Assembly (NCBI RefSeq): GCF_015732185.1
Contig: NZ_WIQM01000015.1
Coordinates: 186,001 to 250,000 of the forward strand
Origin: Pectinatus haikarae
Lineage (GTDB): Bacteria > Bacillota > Negativicutes > Selenomonadales > Selenomonadaceae
Length of the DNA stretch: 64,000 bases
Direction: 5' to 3'
Under the pieces are notes generated by a model, which worked only from the letters and a program-made list of their open reading frames with translations, did no database searches and was not told where the DNA came from. A program made the translations under genes and the position numbers. Below are positions 36,551-45,554 of the stretch, piece after piece. Each line of letters begins with the position of its first letter. Positions within the stretch are counted from its first letter, which is position 1.

Positions 36551-37243
36551 TTGAATATTATTTTTGATATGGATGATACTCTTTACAATTTGATGCAGCC
36601 CTTCCGGCAAGCTCATGAAGATTTATATTACGACAAAAATATAGATTGTAATAAATTGTTTATGCTCTCCAGAATATATTCGGACCAAATACTTGAAGCA
36701 GAAAAAAAGGGGCTTATTCCTCATGAGGACTGTTTTTATCTCCGTATAAAAAAGACATACCATGACGTTGGCATTCAAATATCAAGAAAAGCCGCGGAAT
36801 GTTTTGAAACGAAATATCGGTATTATCAGTCCCATATATCAATTCCGGAGCATATAGTTAAAATACTCAATTTTTGCAGGACAAAACACATATTTATTGC
36901 TTTGCTTTCAAACGGCATGCGAAAGTCTCAGTATCTAAAGATCAACGCTCTGCATTTAGAGCAATGGTTTTCCCCTGACAGAATTTTTATATCGGAAGAT
37001 ACTGGTTATCTGAAACCAGATGCAAAAATCTTCAAATTTGTTGAAAGGAAATTAGGCATATCCGCTGCCGAAACCTGGTATATAGGCGATACATATGAAA
37101 CTGACATCCAGGGCGCAAATGGTGCTGGCTGGAAAACCATATGGTTTAACCATAGAAAGCGTACTTGCCCCGTTCCCAGTCTTGCCGACAGGGAAGTGCA
37201 CAACGGTTCTATGCTGCTGTCTGCGATAAAGAACCTTTTATAA
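36551..37243 (+). CDS. HAD-superfamily hydrolase (subfamily IA)
   Basis: A 230-residue phosphatase-like protein. Motif I DMDDTLYN starts at residue 6, motif II is LLSNGM near 117, motif III is the Lys in GYLKPDAKIF near 153, and motif IV GDTYETDIQGANGAG is near 177, so the active site is complete. The cap is inserted after motif I, as in phosphoglycolate-phosphatase-like enzymes; substrate unknown. TTG 36551 is the start behind AAAAGGAG. Confidence 0.85.
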   Translation: MNIIFDMDDTLYNLMQPFRQAHEDLYYDKNIDCNKLFMLSRIYSDQILEAEKKGLIPHEDCFYLRIKKTYHDVGIQISRKAAECFETKYRYYQSHISIPEHIVKILNFCRTKHIFIALLSNGMRKSQYLKINALHLEQWFSPDRIFISEDTGYLKPDAKIFKFVERKLGISAAETWYIGDTYETDIQGANGAGWKTIWFNHRKRTCPVPSLADREVHNGSMLLSAIKNLL

Positions 37244-37288
37244 AATATTACGCGCAGAATCAAAATTGTCTTATCTGCCATATATTAC

Positions 37289-37333
37289 AAATGGCAGGCA
37301 CTTCAATATGGAGAATAAAGCTGCCTGCCATTT
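37289..37333. terminator. Hairpin between convergent genes
   Basis: A perfect 12-bp stem (37289-37300 with 37322-37333) lies between the HAD gene (+) and the M29 peptidase gene (-). No long T tract. Confidence 0.5.
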
Positions 37334-37366
37334 CATGAGTATGGTTTGCCAATCTGTCACAAAATA

Positions 37367-38479
37367 CTATTTCAAGTTTTCCGGATTGAGACATTGCAGA
37401 TCGTCGGGAAGAAATATGCCATCTTTTCTTATCAGCTCACCGTCAAGATATATTTCTCCACCGCCATAAGCTTCCGTCTGAATCAGCACAAGATCCCAAT
37501 GAACGGATGACCGATTTGTATTATCGGCGTCATCATAGGCACAGCCCGGTGTAAAATGCAGGCTGCCACTTATTTTTTCATCAAACAAGGTATCCTTCAT
37601 TGGAAAAGTTATATATGGATTCAAACCAAAAGAAAATTCGCCTATATAGCGGGCACCTTCATCCGTATCGAGAATTTTATTCAGTTCTGCGGTTTTATTT
37701 GCTGTTGCTTCTATTATTTTTCCGTCTCTAAAAGTAAGTGATATATTTTCAAAAGTAACCCCTTGATAAACCGCCGGCGTATTATAGGTTATAGTTCCGT
37801 TTACAGAATTTTTTACAGGTGCCGTGTACAATTCTCCGTCAGGTATATTGCATTCACCGGAGCATTTTACAGCCGGCATATTTTTTATGGAAAAACTTAT
37901 GTCCGTGCCCGGTCCTTTTATATGAACCTTATCCGTTTTCTCCATACGTTTCTTCAGCGGTGTCATAGCTTCATGCATTTTGCCATAATCGAGATTGCAT
38001 ACGTCAAAAAAGTAATCCGTAAATTTTTCTGTGCTCATATTCGCCAATTGCGCCATAGCTGAATTCGGATAACGCAGGATACACCATTTTGTCTGCGGTA
38101 CTCTGATATCACCATGTACCGGTTTGAGCCAATACATTTGATAAAGCTTCATCTCTTCCTGCGGAACATCGCTCATTTCACTGACGTTATTGCTGCCGCG
38201 CACCGCGATATAAGCACTCATCCCTTTCATGCGCATAGACTCATAATCCGCAATGAACTGCAGTTGCTCTTTTTTAGCACCCATAATTAATTCCCGCTGC
38301 AATTCCTGCATTTTTACACTAAGAAAAGGCACCGCACCAGCCTTATAGGCTTCTCTTACCAATGCCTTGCCCAGCTCTATTCCATCGTCAAATACCTCGA
38401 TAAGTATTTTTTCATTTACCTCGAGGTGTGTAGAATAATTTATAAGATTATGTGCCAGTGTTTCTATACGTTTATCCAA
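37367..38479 (-). CDS. M29-family metalloaminopeptidase
   Basis: A 370-residue cytoplasmic peptidase of the AmpS/PepS (M29) family. Metal-site landmarks are SGECNIPDGE (about residue 212), the Glu in ARYIGEF (about 277), SGSLHFTPG (about 306) and SSVHWDLV (about 326). It removes N-terminal residues from peptides using two metal ions. TTG 38479 is the start, with GAGGGGG eight bases upstream. Single gene; a divergent promoter region separates it from murA. Confidence 0.88.
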   Translation of the reverse strand: MDKRIETLAHNLINYSTHLEVNEKILIEVFDDGIELGKALVREAYKAGAVPFLSVKMQELQRELIMGAKKEQLQFIADYESMRMKGMSAYIAVRGSNNVSEMSDVPQEEMKLYQMYWLKPVHGDIRVPQTKWCILRYPNSAMAQLANMSTEKFTDYFFDVCNLDYGKMHEAMTPLKKRMEKTDKVHIKGPGTDISFSIKNMPAVKCSGECNIPDGELYTAPVKNSVNGTITYNTPAVYQGVTFENISLTFRDGKIIEATANKTAELNKILDTDEGARYIGEFSFGLNPYITFPMKDTLFDEKISGSLHFTPGCAYDDADNTNRSSVHWDLVLIQTEAYGGGEIYLDGELIRKDGIFLPDDLQCLNPENLK

Positions 38480-38619
38480 AATAAATTCCCCCTCATATTA
38501 GTTTCAATAAAAGTGTAGTGCATACTGTCTTTTTTTTCAACAGCGATCGCAAAAATACATTTGCGGCAATGCTCCTTCCTGCCTGTTTTACAAAGCGTTT
38601 ACAGCCCGTAAGATAAGGC

Positions 38620-38648
38620 TTGCCATATGTATTTTTAAATGGTAAACT
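38620..38648 (+). promoter_or_regulatory. Sigma-A promoter of murA
   Basis: TTGCCA at 38620-38625, a 17-base spacer and TAAACT at 38643-38648 place the start of transcription about 30 bases before the murA start codon. Confidence 0.6.
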
Positions 38649-38682
38649 ATATGAGATATAAGCATTTTTCGGGGGATATAAA

Positions 38683-39948
38683 TTGGAAAAATTAGTCATA
38701 AACGGTGGCAGAAAACTCTGCGGCCGTGTTAAAATAAGCGGTGCAAAAAATGCTGTCCTGCCTATTATCGCTGCAACATTATTGGGTCAGGACCATCCTT
38801 GTATTTTGGAAGAAGTTCCCTGTCTGGACGACGTCGAAACGATTTCTGAAGTTTTAAACGAACTTGGCGTTACTGTAAAATTTGATGAAACCAATCATAC
38901 CTTTACAGCCGACAGTACAAATATAGCCTCATGTGAAGCTCCATATGAACTTATACGTAAAATGAGGGCTTCTTTTCTCATTATGGGTCCTTTGCTTTCG
39001 CGCTGCGGACATTCAAAGATTTCTCTGCCCGGCGGCTGCGCGATCGGTACACGCCCTATAGATCTCCATCTGAAAGGCTTTGAAGCTTTGGGGGCGCAAA
39101 TAGAAATAGGTCATGGTTTTATTAATGCCACCGTTCCGGATAAACTGCGCGGTGCTAAAATCTATCTGGATTTTCCAAGCGTCGGTGCCACAGAAAATAT
39201 CATGATGGCCGCATGTATGGCAGAGGGAAAAACTCTTCTGGAGAATCCTGCACAGGAACCTGAGATCATTGATTTAGCTAACTTTCTCAATATGATGGGG
39301 GCCAATATCCGCGGTGCCGGCACCAACGTCATTAAGATTGAAGGCGTAAAAAAACTGACCGGCTGCAATTATACTATAATTCCCGACCGTATTGAGGCCG
39401 GCACTTACATGGTCGCCGCCGCAATGACTATGGGAGACATATATATTGAAAACGCTATCAGCGAGCATCTTAAACCAGTCATCGCAAAACTGTCGGAAGC
39501 CGGTGCCGAAATCATTGAAGACGTAAAGGGCATTCGTGTAAAAGGCACTAAAAAGCTTAAGGCTGTCGATGTTAAAACCATGCCGTATCCCGGTTTTCCT
39601 ACAGATATGCAGGCACAATTCATGGCCATGCTGACCGTTGCCGAAGGCACCGGTCTCGTAACCGAAACCGTCTTCGAAAACAGATTCATGCATGTTGATG
39701 AATTAAAAAGAATGGGCGCCAATATAAAGATAGAAGGACGAACTTCTGTCGTTGAAGGAGTTGCCCATCTTCTCGGCTGTCAGGTAAAAGCTACTGATCT
39801 GCGGGCAGGAGCTGCTATGGTGCTGGCCGGACTTGTAGCTGACGGCGAAACGAGAATCGGCTATATACATCACATTGACCGCGGCTATGACAATCTTGTC
39901 GGCAAACTTTGCAGCCTGGGCGCAAACATAAAACGTATAAACGATTGA
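38683..39948 (+). CDS. murA: UDP-N-acetylglucosamine 1-carboxyvinyltransferase
   Basis: A 421-residue enzyme that transfers enolpyruvate from PEP to UDP-GlcNAc, the first committed step of peptidoglycan synthesis. The catalytic Cys119 lies in [18 protein letters not shown], so the enzyme is of the fosfomycin-sensitive type. [15 protein letters not shown] at residues 18-32 and [11 protein letters not shown] near 236 are further marks. TTG 38683 is the start behind a weak GGGGGAT site. It stands alone, with its own promoter and terminator; Firmicutes often have two murA copies. Confidence 0.94.
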   Translation: MEKLVINGGRKLCGRVKISGAKNAVLPIIAATLLGQDHPCILEEVPCLDDVETISEVLNELGVTVKFDETNHTFTADSTNIASCEAPYELIRKMRASFLIMGPLLSRCGHSKISLPGGCAIGTRPIDLHLKGFEALGAQIEIGHGFINATVPDKLRGAKIYLDFPSVGATENIMMAACMAEGKTLLENPAQEPEIIDLANFLNMMGANIRGAGTNVIKIEGVKKLTGCNYTIIPDRIEAGTYMVAAAMTMGDIYIENAISEHLKPVIAKLSEAGAEIIEDVKGIRVKGTKKLKAVDVKTMPYPGFPTDMQAQFMAMLTVAEGTGLVTETVFENRFMHVDELKRMGANIKIEGRTSVVEGVAHLLGCQVKATDLRAGAAMVLAGLVADGETRIGYIHHIDRGYDNLVGKLCSLGANIKRIND

Positions 39949-39979
39949 ACTAATAATAATAAATAACTGTTCTCATCCA

Positions 39980-40018
39980 ATCCGCTCTTATGAAAATCAG
40001 CATTCATACAGAGCGGAT
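39980..40018 (+). terminator. Hairpin after murA
   Basis: ATCCGCTCT (39980-39988) pairs with AGAGCGGAT (40010-40018), and TATGAA with TTCATA continues the stem inside after a bulge. No T tract follows. Confidence 0.5.
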
Positions 40019-40099
40019 ACGTATTAGTATCTACAACTTCCTCAACAGCCAAAATTCTTTCAACACATTCTCATTATTTTTTTGTAAAGGACGTAAGAA

Positions 40100-41176
40100 A
40101 TGATTCCCCTAGACAAACCTGCAAAACTTTCGCATTTAACATTAAAAAACCCCTTCATTCGCTCAGCCGTACATAGTTTTTTAGGCTCGGAAGACGGTTT
40201 CATGACGGATCTGGAATTTCAAATGTATGAAAAACTTTCCAGCAATAATATCGCCCTTATCATAAGCGGACATTGCTGTGTACTTGCCGGCGGCCTTGCT
40301 AACAAAGAACAGATACGTATTGACGATGACAAATATATCGCTCAATTCAGCAAAGCAGCAGCGCTAATACATCATAATAACTGTCTTTTCATGCCGCAAA
40401 TAAATCATGCCGGACCGCGTGCTATCGATACAGAGGAATTTTTCGATGTCAGTGCAGGTGATTTACCCAAAAATCACCATGCAGAAGAGCTGTCACTTAA
40501 ACAAATCAGTCATATAAAAACAGCATTTATCAATGCAGCCAGCCGCCTGAAGCGGGCCGGTGTCGACGGTGTACAACTACACGGAGCACACAGTTATCTT
40601 TTATCACGCTTTATAGATAAAACTTTTAACAAACGCCGTGACGAATACGGCGGCAATATTGAAAACCGATTTCGTCTGTGCGCACAAATTATAGCCGGCA
40701 TAAAAGAAAAATGCGGTCCTGATTTTCCGGTATCCATTAAAATAAATAACGATACCGATACAGATAACAACGATTATGCCGCAGATATGAATTATGTTAT
40801 GAATAAATGCCGTGAATTAGACGTGGAATTTGTCGAATGGAGCGGCGTGGACTTTATCAATCAGCCACGTGCAGACTCCCTGTACTATTTTGACAGAATA
40901 GCGGAATTTGCCAGGAGTGCGCCTCTGCCGATAAGCATTGTCGGCGGCATCAAAAGCGTCGATGACATAGCAAAAGTGCTTGACAGCAAAATACCGCTTA
41001 TTTCTTTGGCCCGTCCATTGATCTGCGAGCCGGACATATTGACAAGGTTTGCGGCGGGGACGGCTGAAAAGTCTTCCTGCCTTGCCTGCAATCGCTGTTT
41101 TGCCGTACCTCATCTGCATCATGGAGTGCGCTGTATCCTGCATTGGCGCGACATCCGCAAACAACAGGAAAGTTAA
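40100..41176 (+). CDS. Old-yellow-enzyme-family NADH:flavin oxidoreductase
   Basis: A 358-residue FMN TIM-barrel enzyme. INHAGPRA near residue 96, the substrate/FMN motif GVDGVQLHGAHSYLLSRF near 154 and DEYGGNIENRFRL near 184 identify the family. The C-terminal CLACNRCF plus a later Cys could bind a 4Fe-4S cluster, as in 2,4-dienoyl-CoA-reductase-like members, but the FAD/NADH domain of those enzymes is absent. It probably reduces an activated double bond; substrate unknown. AAAGGA precedes ATG 40100. Confidence 0.87.
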   Translation: MIPLDKPAKLSHLTLKNPFIRSAVHSFLGSEDGFMTDLEFQMYEKLSSNNIALIISGHCCVLAGGLANKEQIRIDDDKYIAQFSKAAALIHHNNCLFMPQINHAGPRAIDTEEFFDVSAGDLPKNHHAEELSLKQISHIKTAFINAASRLKRAGVDGVQLHGAHSYLLSRFIDKTFNKRRDEYGGNIENRFRLCAQIIAGIKEKCGPDFPVSIKINNDTDTDNNDYAADMNYVMNKCRELDVEFVEWSGVDFINQPRADSLYYFDRIAEFARSAPLPISIVGGIKSVDDIAKVLDSKIPLISLARPLICEPDILTRFAAGTAEKSSCLACNRCFAVPHLHHGVRCILHWRDIRKQQES

Positions 41177-41186
41177 AATAATCATT

Positions 41187-41234
41187 AAAAGGGTCAAACG
41201 CAGAAATTCAATAATCTCTGCGTTTGACCCTTTT
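41187..41234. terminator. Bidirectional intrinsic terminator
   Basis: A perfect 18-bp stem (41187-41204 with 41217-41234) beginning with AAAA and ending with TTTT separates the OYE gene (+) from the convergent threonine-synthase-like gene (-). Confidence 0.85.
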
Positions 41235-41264
41235 AATAACAGCATACTTATATTATATAATAAA

Positions 41265-42365
41265 TCACCATGGTTCAGATTTCAATCCTGCGCCACACAT
41301 CGGAATGAGACACTTGCCCATTTTGCCGAATTGTTTGCAGTAAAGCTGATATGCCGCATAACTGACCGCTGTTGTATGCTCACAAAAAATTCCCTTTGCC
41401 GCAAGCTTGCCGCGTGTCGGCAATATCATTTCTTCCGGAACGGCAAGTACTGTTATATCGTACTTATAAATATATTCCAATATCTCTTTGCCGCGCATCG
41501 GTACACCGACGGCAATACCTTCCGCCAAAGTTGGTTTTACCTGCACTTGCACCGGGACTGCGGATTTTCTTTTCACTGCTTCCACAAAAGGTGCGCAGGC
41601 TTCACTTTGAACTGCAATAATTTTTGGCATCTTATCAATAATACCTGCCGAAAGAAATTCTTCAAGTGCCTTGATCACGCCGATGAGCAATGTTCCGTTG
41701 CCAAGTGGTACTATAATATTTTCTGGGATTTTCTTTAATTGTTCGTAAACTTCATAAATATAAGTTTTTGTTCCTTCATAAAAAAATGGATTATACACAT
41801 GATTGGCATAATAGCCGCCTTCTTTTTCCACTTTCGCCCGGCACACATTGGCACAATCATCACGTGACCCTTGTATTACATTGCAGACAGCACCATGTGC
41901 ACGAATCATGCCTACTTTTTTTGGCGATGTACTGTCAGGTACAAATATTTCACAATTTATGCCTGCCCTGCCGCAGTATGCCGCCACGCTGTCTCCTGCA
42001 TTGCCGCTGGAATCCTGCACTACGCCCTTCACACCTATGCTGTGACAATGCGATATAAGAACTGCCGCGCCGCGATCTTTAAAAGATAAGGTGGGCATAT
42101 AATAGTCCATTTTAAACAAAACATCATCATCGAAATTGATAATAGGGGTCATGCCCTCCCCCAATGAAATATTCCGCCAGGAATCACCCTCTACAGGCAT
42201 AAATTCCCGGTAGCGAAAAATGTTCCAAGTGTCCTTATCAATCTTCTCCAAATCAAATTTAGGAGCCGTATAATCAAGCTTCCACAATCCCCCACATTTA
42301 TCACATTTAGCTTTATAGGTTGCCGCACTTTCCTTATGACCGCAATCCGAACACACAAAATTCAT
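41265..42365 (-). CDS. thrC: Threonine-synthase-like PLP enzyme
   Basis: A 366-residue PLP enzyme. An N-terminal zinc-ribbon-like pair (CSDCG at residues 5-9, CDKCG at 21-25) is followed by LGEGMTP near 70, the PLP lysine in LSFKDRG near 94, SSGNAGDS near 119 and PLGNGTLL near 222. Threonine synthase converts O-phosphohomoserine to threonine; related fold members include 2,3-diaminopropionate lyases and cysteate synthase, so the exact substrate is not certain. GGAGG precedes ATG 42365. No homoserine kinase or dehydrogenase gene is adjacent. Confidence 0.8.
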   Translation of the reverse strand: MNFVCSDCGHKESAATYKAKCDKCGGLWKLDYTAPKFDLEKIDKDTWNIFRYREFMPVEGDSWRNISLGEGMTPIINFDDDVLFKMDYYMPTLSFKDRGAAVLISHCHSIGVKGVVQDSSGNAGDSVAAYCGRAGINCEIFVPDSTSPKKVGMIRAHGAVCNVIQGSRDDCANVCRAKVEKEGGYYANHVYNPFFYEGTKTYIYEVYEQLKKIPENIIVPLGNGTLLIGVIKALEEFLSAGIIDKMPKIIAVQSEACAPFVEAVKRKSAVPVQVQVKPTLAEGIAVGVPMRGKEILEYIYKYDITVLAVPEEMILPTRGKLAAKGIFCEHTTAVSYAAYQLYCKQFGKMGKCLIPMCGAGLKSEPW

Positions 42366-42757
42366 ATAAATTCCTCCATATCAGCCGATGAAAATAACCC
42401 GCATGATGACTTTATCTTCTGCAAATCCATTATTTTCAGACACAGAATACAGGCAGATGACCTTTTCTCAATTCTGACGATACCAATCGCTGCAAGATAA
42501 TTCCATCAACAGATCTTTTGTACACATTATAACATAAAAAACTTCCTGTAAAGTGTATCATGCCAAGGAGTAATACCTTCTATGATTTTCTTGCATAGCA
42601 ACTATATGCTGATGATATAAAAACACTGTTTTGTTTATTATATTATTTTTTTAATATATCAAAATGCTCTAAAAAAAATGATTTTTCATTGACTAATTCT
42701 ATCCGTTAATGTTATTTTTATTATAATGAATAGATTATATATGAAGGAGGAACCACC
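42366..42757. other. Divergent promoter region between thrC-like and DUF3298 genes
   Basis: On the minus strand TATAAT (42531-42526) is a good -10 element for the thrC-like gene and would give a leader of about 150 bases; I found no T-box sequence in that leader. On the plus side AT-rich sequence with TATAAT near 42723 precedes the DUF3298 gene. Nothing else is recognisable. Confidence 0.4.
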
Positions 42758-43414
42758 ATGCCAAAAGTAATTTTTAAATTGACTCTTATGCTCTTCACCG
42801 TTGTTTTACTCTGTATGGGTACAGTTTATGCCGGCAGTAAAAAAATCACTCCCAGTGACGTCACCAGTGTCAATTTCTATCTTGGCAACGAAAAATCCGA
42901 ATATCCAATCGTGCGAACAGCTGATTTTGATGCCAGTTACAAAATCAACAAAGACATAGAACTTTATCTTGCCGATATGCGTGCAGCTTTCGACAGCAGC
43001 GACGATGTAACCAGCAGTTTCAGTTACAAGCTCCATTATGAGGACAGCCAGACCTTATCATTGACCTTCAATGAATATCGGTATCACGACCATGCCGCCC
43101 ATGGCAGCTACTATATCCATGGTGCTGTATATGATAAAACTACCGGAGAACAGGTACCTTTGGAACATTATCTTGTTTTCACTCCTCAGCAGCTTCAGGA
43201 ATCCATTGATAACAATACTGCAAAAATCTATGGCGGAGATGGCACAGCCTCTCTTTCGGCTGATGAAATCAGTAAAATAACTTATATCCCCGCTGACTAT
43301 TATCTTTTAAAGCGTCCTGATGGCATGTATATAGGGCTTTTATACCCTCCTTATGAACTTGCGCCTTGGGCTGCAGGTATAATCCATATCGTTCTTCCTA
43401 TGCCTAAAGGCTGA
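42758..43414 (+). CDS. Secreted DUF3298-containing protein
   Basis: A 218-residue exported protein. Residues 1-25 are a signal peptide ending in VYAGS. The mature part shows the RsiV-type DUF4163/DUF3298 pattern: a beta-rich domain with SFSYKLHYEDSQTLSL near residue 87, NEYRYHDHAAHG near 108, and the terminal GLLYPPYELAPWAAGI. Such proteins are periplasmic and of uncertain function; some RsiV members bind lysozyme. No sigma factor gene is adjacent. AAGGAGG precedes ATG 42758. Confidence 0.8.
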   Translation: MPKVIFKLTLMLFTVVLLCMGTVYAGSKKITPSDVTSVNFYLGNEKSEYPIVRTADFDASYKINKDIELYLADMRAAFDSSDDVTSSFSYKLHYEDSQTLSLTFNEYRYHDHAAHGSYYIHGAVYDKTTGEQVPLEHYLVFTPQQLQESIDNNTAKIYGGDGTASLSADEISKITYIPADYYLLKRPDGMYIGLLYPPYELAPWAAGIIHIVLPMPKG

Positions 43415-43426
43415 AATATTTAAGTA

Positions 43427-43463
43427 AAAAGCTGCTGCAAATACAATTGCGGCAGCTTTTTTG
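43427..43463 (+). terminator. Intrinsic terminator after the DUF3298 gene
   Basis: A 14-bp stem with one wobble (43427-43440 with 43447-43460) ends in a run of six Ts. It can also serve the convergent ribokinase gene. Confidence 0.8.
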
Positions 43464-43472
43464 ATTCTTAAT

Positions 43473-44393
43473 TCAATTATCAGCCTGTATAAAATCCTCT
43501 AACTCTTCTTTTACAGGAAAGGAAATCTGAGCACCTTTTTTCATCACACTCATTGCGGCAAACGCAGATCCCCGTCTCATGGACAGAGGGATATCCCTTG
43601 TCTCAACATAACTTGCAGCAAAACTGCCGATAAACGCATCTCCTGCTCCGGTCGTATCTACCGGCACCACCTTAAAGGGAGCAATCTTTTCACAGTGTTT
43701 TGCATCCATCCACAAAGACCCTTTTTCCCCCATGGTGACAATAACATTTTTCATTCCTTGCTTTATAAGCTTTTCTGAGGCAGCCAATATTTCGTCGTCC
43801 GTTGAAACCGGCATCCCCGTCAAAATAGCAAGTTCTGTTTCGTTAGGAACAAAGAAATCACATTTGCAGGCTGTTTCCACAGGCAGTTCTTTACAAGCCG
43901 GTGCAGGATTCAACAAGATCGGAATGTTATTCGCCCCGGCAAATTCTATAGCCGTACAGACAGTTTCCAATGGTATTTCTAATTGCAGAATAAGCAAAGA
44001 ACATTTTTTCAGCGCTTCTGCCGATTTTTCAATATCAGCTGGTTGAAGATGAAGATTAGCTCCTTTATAAATCAAAATACGATTTTGTGCGGATGCATCG
44101 ACAAGAATTGCAGCCATTCCGCTGCCCACTCCCGGTACTTTTGTCACATATGTCGTATCTACATTATATTGAGAGAAATTTCTCATAGCAGTTTTTCCAA
44201 ACATATCATCCCCGACCTTGGCGATCATCATCACATCCGCTCCGGACTTTGCCGCCGCAATTGCCTGATTGGCCCCTTTGCCGCCGCAATTTATAAAAAA
44301 ATCATCGGCCTCTTTTGTCTCTCCCGCTTCCGGGATTTTATCCGCATATGATACCAAATCAATCATGACTGAGCCGATTACTGCAATTCTCAT
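43473..44393 (-). CDS. rbsK: Ribokinase-like PfkB-family sugar kinase
   Basis: A 306-residue kinase of the ribokinase family: FFINCGGKGANQAIAAAK near residue 32 (sugar-binding signature), PNETELAILTG near 185 and DTTGAGDAFIGSFA near 248, which carries the catalytic Asp. It phosphorylates a pentose, probably D-ribose or a related sugar brought in by the RbsABC-like importer of the same operon. GGAGG precedes ATG 44393. It is the last gene of the importer operon. Confidence 0.85.
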   Translation of the reverse strand: MRIAVIGSVMIDLVSYADKIPEAGETKEADDFFINCGGKGANQAIAAAKSGADVMMIAKVGDDMFGKTAMRNFSQYNVDTTYVTKVPGVGSGMAAILVDASAQNRILIYKGANLHLQPADIEKSAEALKKCSLLILQLEIPLETVCTAIEFAGANNIPILLNPAPACKELPVETACKCDFFVPNETELAILTGMPVSTDDEILAASEKLIKQGMKNVIVTMGEKGSLWMDAKHCEKIAPFKVVPVDTTGAGDAFIGSFAASYVETRDIPLSMRRGSAFAAMSVMKKGAQISFPVKEELEDFIQADN

Positions 44394-44435
44394 TCTTCTT
44401 TCCTCCGCAGTATTTTGTTAAAAAAACATATTACA

Positions 44436-45521
44436 TTATTCTTCGCCTTTAGTATCATTTCTTGCCTGCAATGCTATTTTCGCTTCCATATTACGTTGGA
44501 ATTGATCTACTATGACAGCAAGAATAATAACCAGGCCTTTAATTATCATCTGCCAGAATTCAGATACCCCGCACATGACCATACCATCCGAAATAACACC
44601 AATGACAAAAGCACCGATTATCGTCCCGCCAATAGTGCCGATACCGCCCATCATGGATGTTCCGCCCAGCACAGCTGCGGCAATAGCATTCATTTCCCAT
44701 GTTTCTCCCGAAGCCGGATGAGCCGCTTCCAACTGAGAAGCCGTTATAATTCCCACGATAGCAGCACAGACTCCCGAAAAAATATATACCAGGATTTTTA
44801 CTTTATCAACTTTCACACCTGACAATTTAGCCGCTTTTTCATTGCCGCCTATAGAGAATATATGCCAGCCGAATGTCGTTCTCTTCAACAAAATCCCGGC
44901 GGCAACAGCAATGACTGCCAAAATAATCGCACCTACCGGAATTCCCATGACCCGCCCGCCAAGCAGTGTAAACCCGACATTTCCCAGTGCATCGTTGCCA
45001 ATAATATTGGAATAGGTCGCCCCATTAGAATGCAGCATAGCAAAACCGCGGGCAATATACATCGTTCCCAGCGTCGCTATAAATGGCGCTACACCGAATT
45101 TGGTAATAGTTATCCCATTGATCAGCCCGACAACAGCACCTACCAAAAGTGTAAATAAAATAACCAGCGGAATACTAAAATATAAAGTCACATCAAATAC
45201 CTGCAGCGTTATCCCGTTTTGAATCATCCCGCCGGCAACCATACCTGCAAGTCCGACAACAGCGCCAACTGAAAGATCTATCCCTCCCGTAATAATAACA
45301 TACGTCATCCCGATTGCCAAAATACCGTATAGAGCAACATGTTTTGCCAGCAGCAAAAATGTATTGGCTGACAGGAAATTTGGTGTTACTATGCTGAAAA
45401 AGATTAACAATAATATCAGTACAATCAGGGTCCGTCCTTTCAGCAGCATCATCGTCAGTGAATTACTGCCCTGTTTCTCACCAATCATTGTCTCCATGAA
45501 AGTCGCATTTTTCGTTTTCAC
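44436..45521 (-). CDS. rbsC: Ribose-type ABC transporter permease
   Basis: A 361-residue inner-membrane permease of the RbsC/XylH class with eight to ten hydrophobic segments. YVIITGGIDLSVGAVVGLAG near residue 80 is the family signature; AAVLGGTSMMGGIGTIGGTI near 285 is the second. GTG 45521 is chosen because AAAGG is nine bases before it, while ATG 45530 directly abuts that site. It is encoded just downstream of the ATPase and upstream of ribokinase. Confidence 0.87.
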   Translation of the reverse strand: MKTKNATFMETMIGEKQGSNSLTMMLLKGRTLIVLILLLIFFSIVTPNFLSANTFLLLAKHVALYGILAIGMTYVIITGGIDLSVGAVVGLAGMVAGGMIQNGITLQVFDVTLYFSIPLVILFTLLVGAVVGLINGITITKFGVAPFIATLGTMYIARGFAMLHSNGATYSNIIGNDALGNVGFTLLGGRVMGIPVGAIILAVIAVAAGILLKRTTFGWHIFSIGGNEKAAKLSGVKVDKVKILVYIFSGVCAAIVGIITASQLEAAHPASGETWEMNAIAAAVLGGTSMMGGIGTIGGTIIGAFVIGVISDGMVMCGVSEFWQMIIKGLVIILAVIVDQFQRNMEAKIALQARNDTKGEE

Positions 45522-45554
45522 AATACTCATCCTTTCTCACTGCACGACAGTTTA

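Noticed and set aside
42366-42530. A possible T-box leader before the thrC-like gene
   Set aside because: The leader is long enough, but I found neither the conserved T-box sequence nor a terminator.
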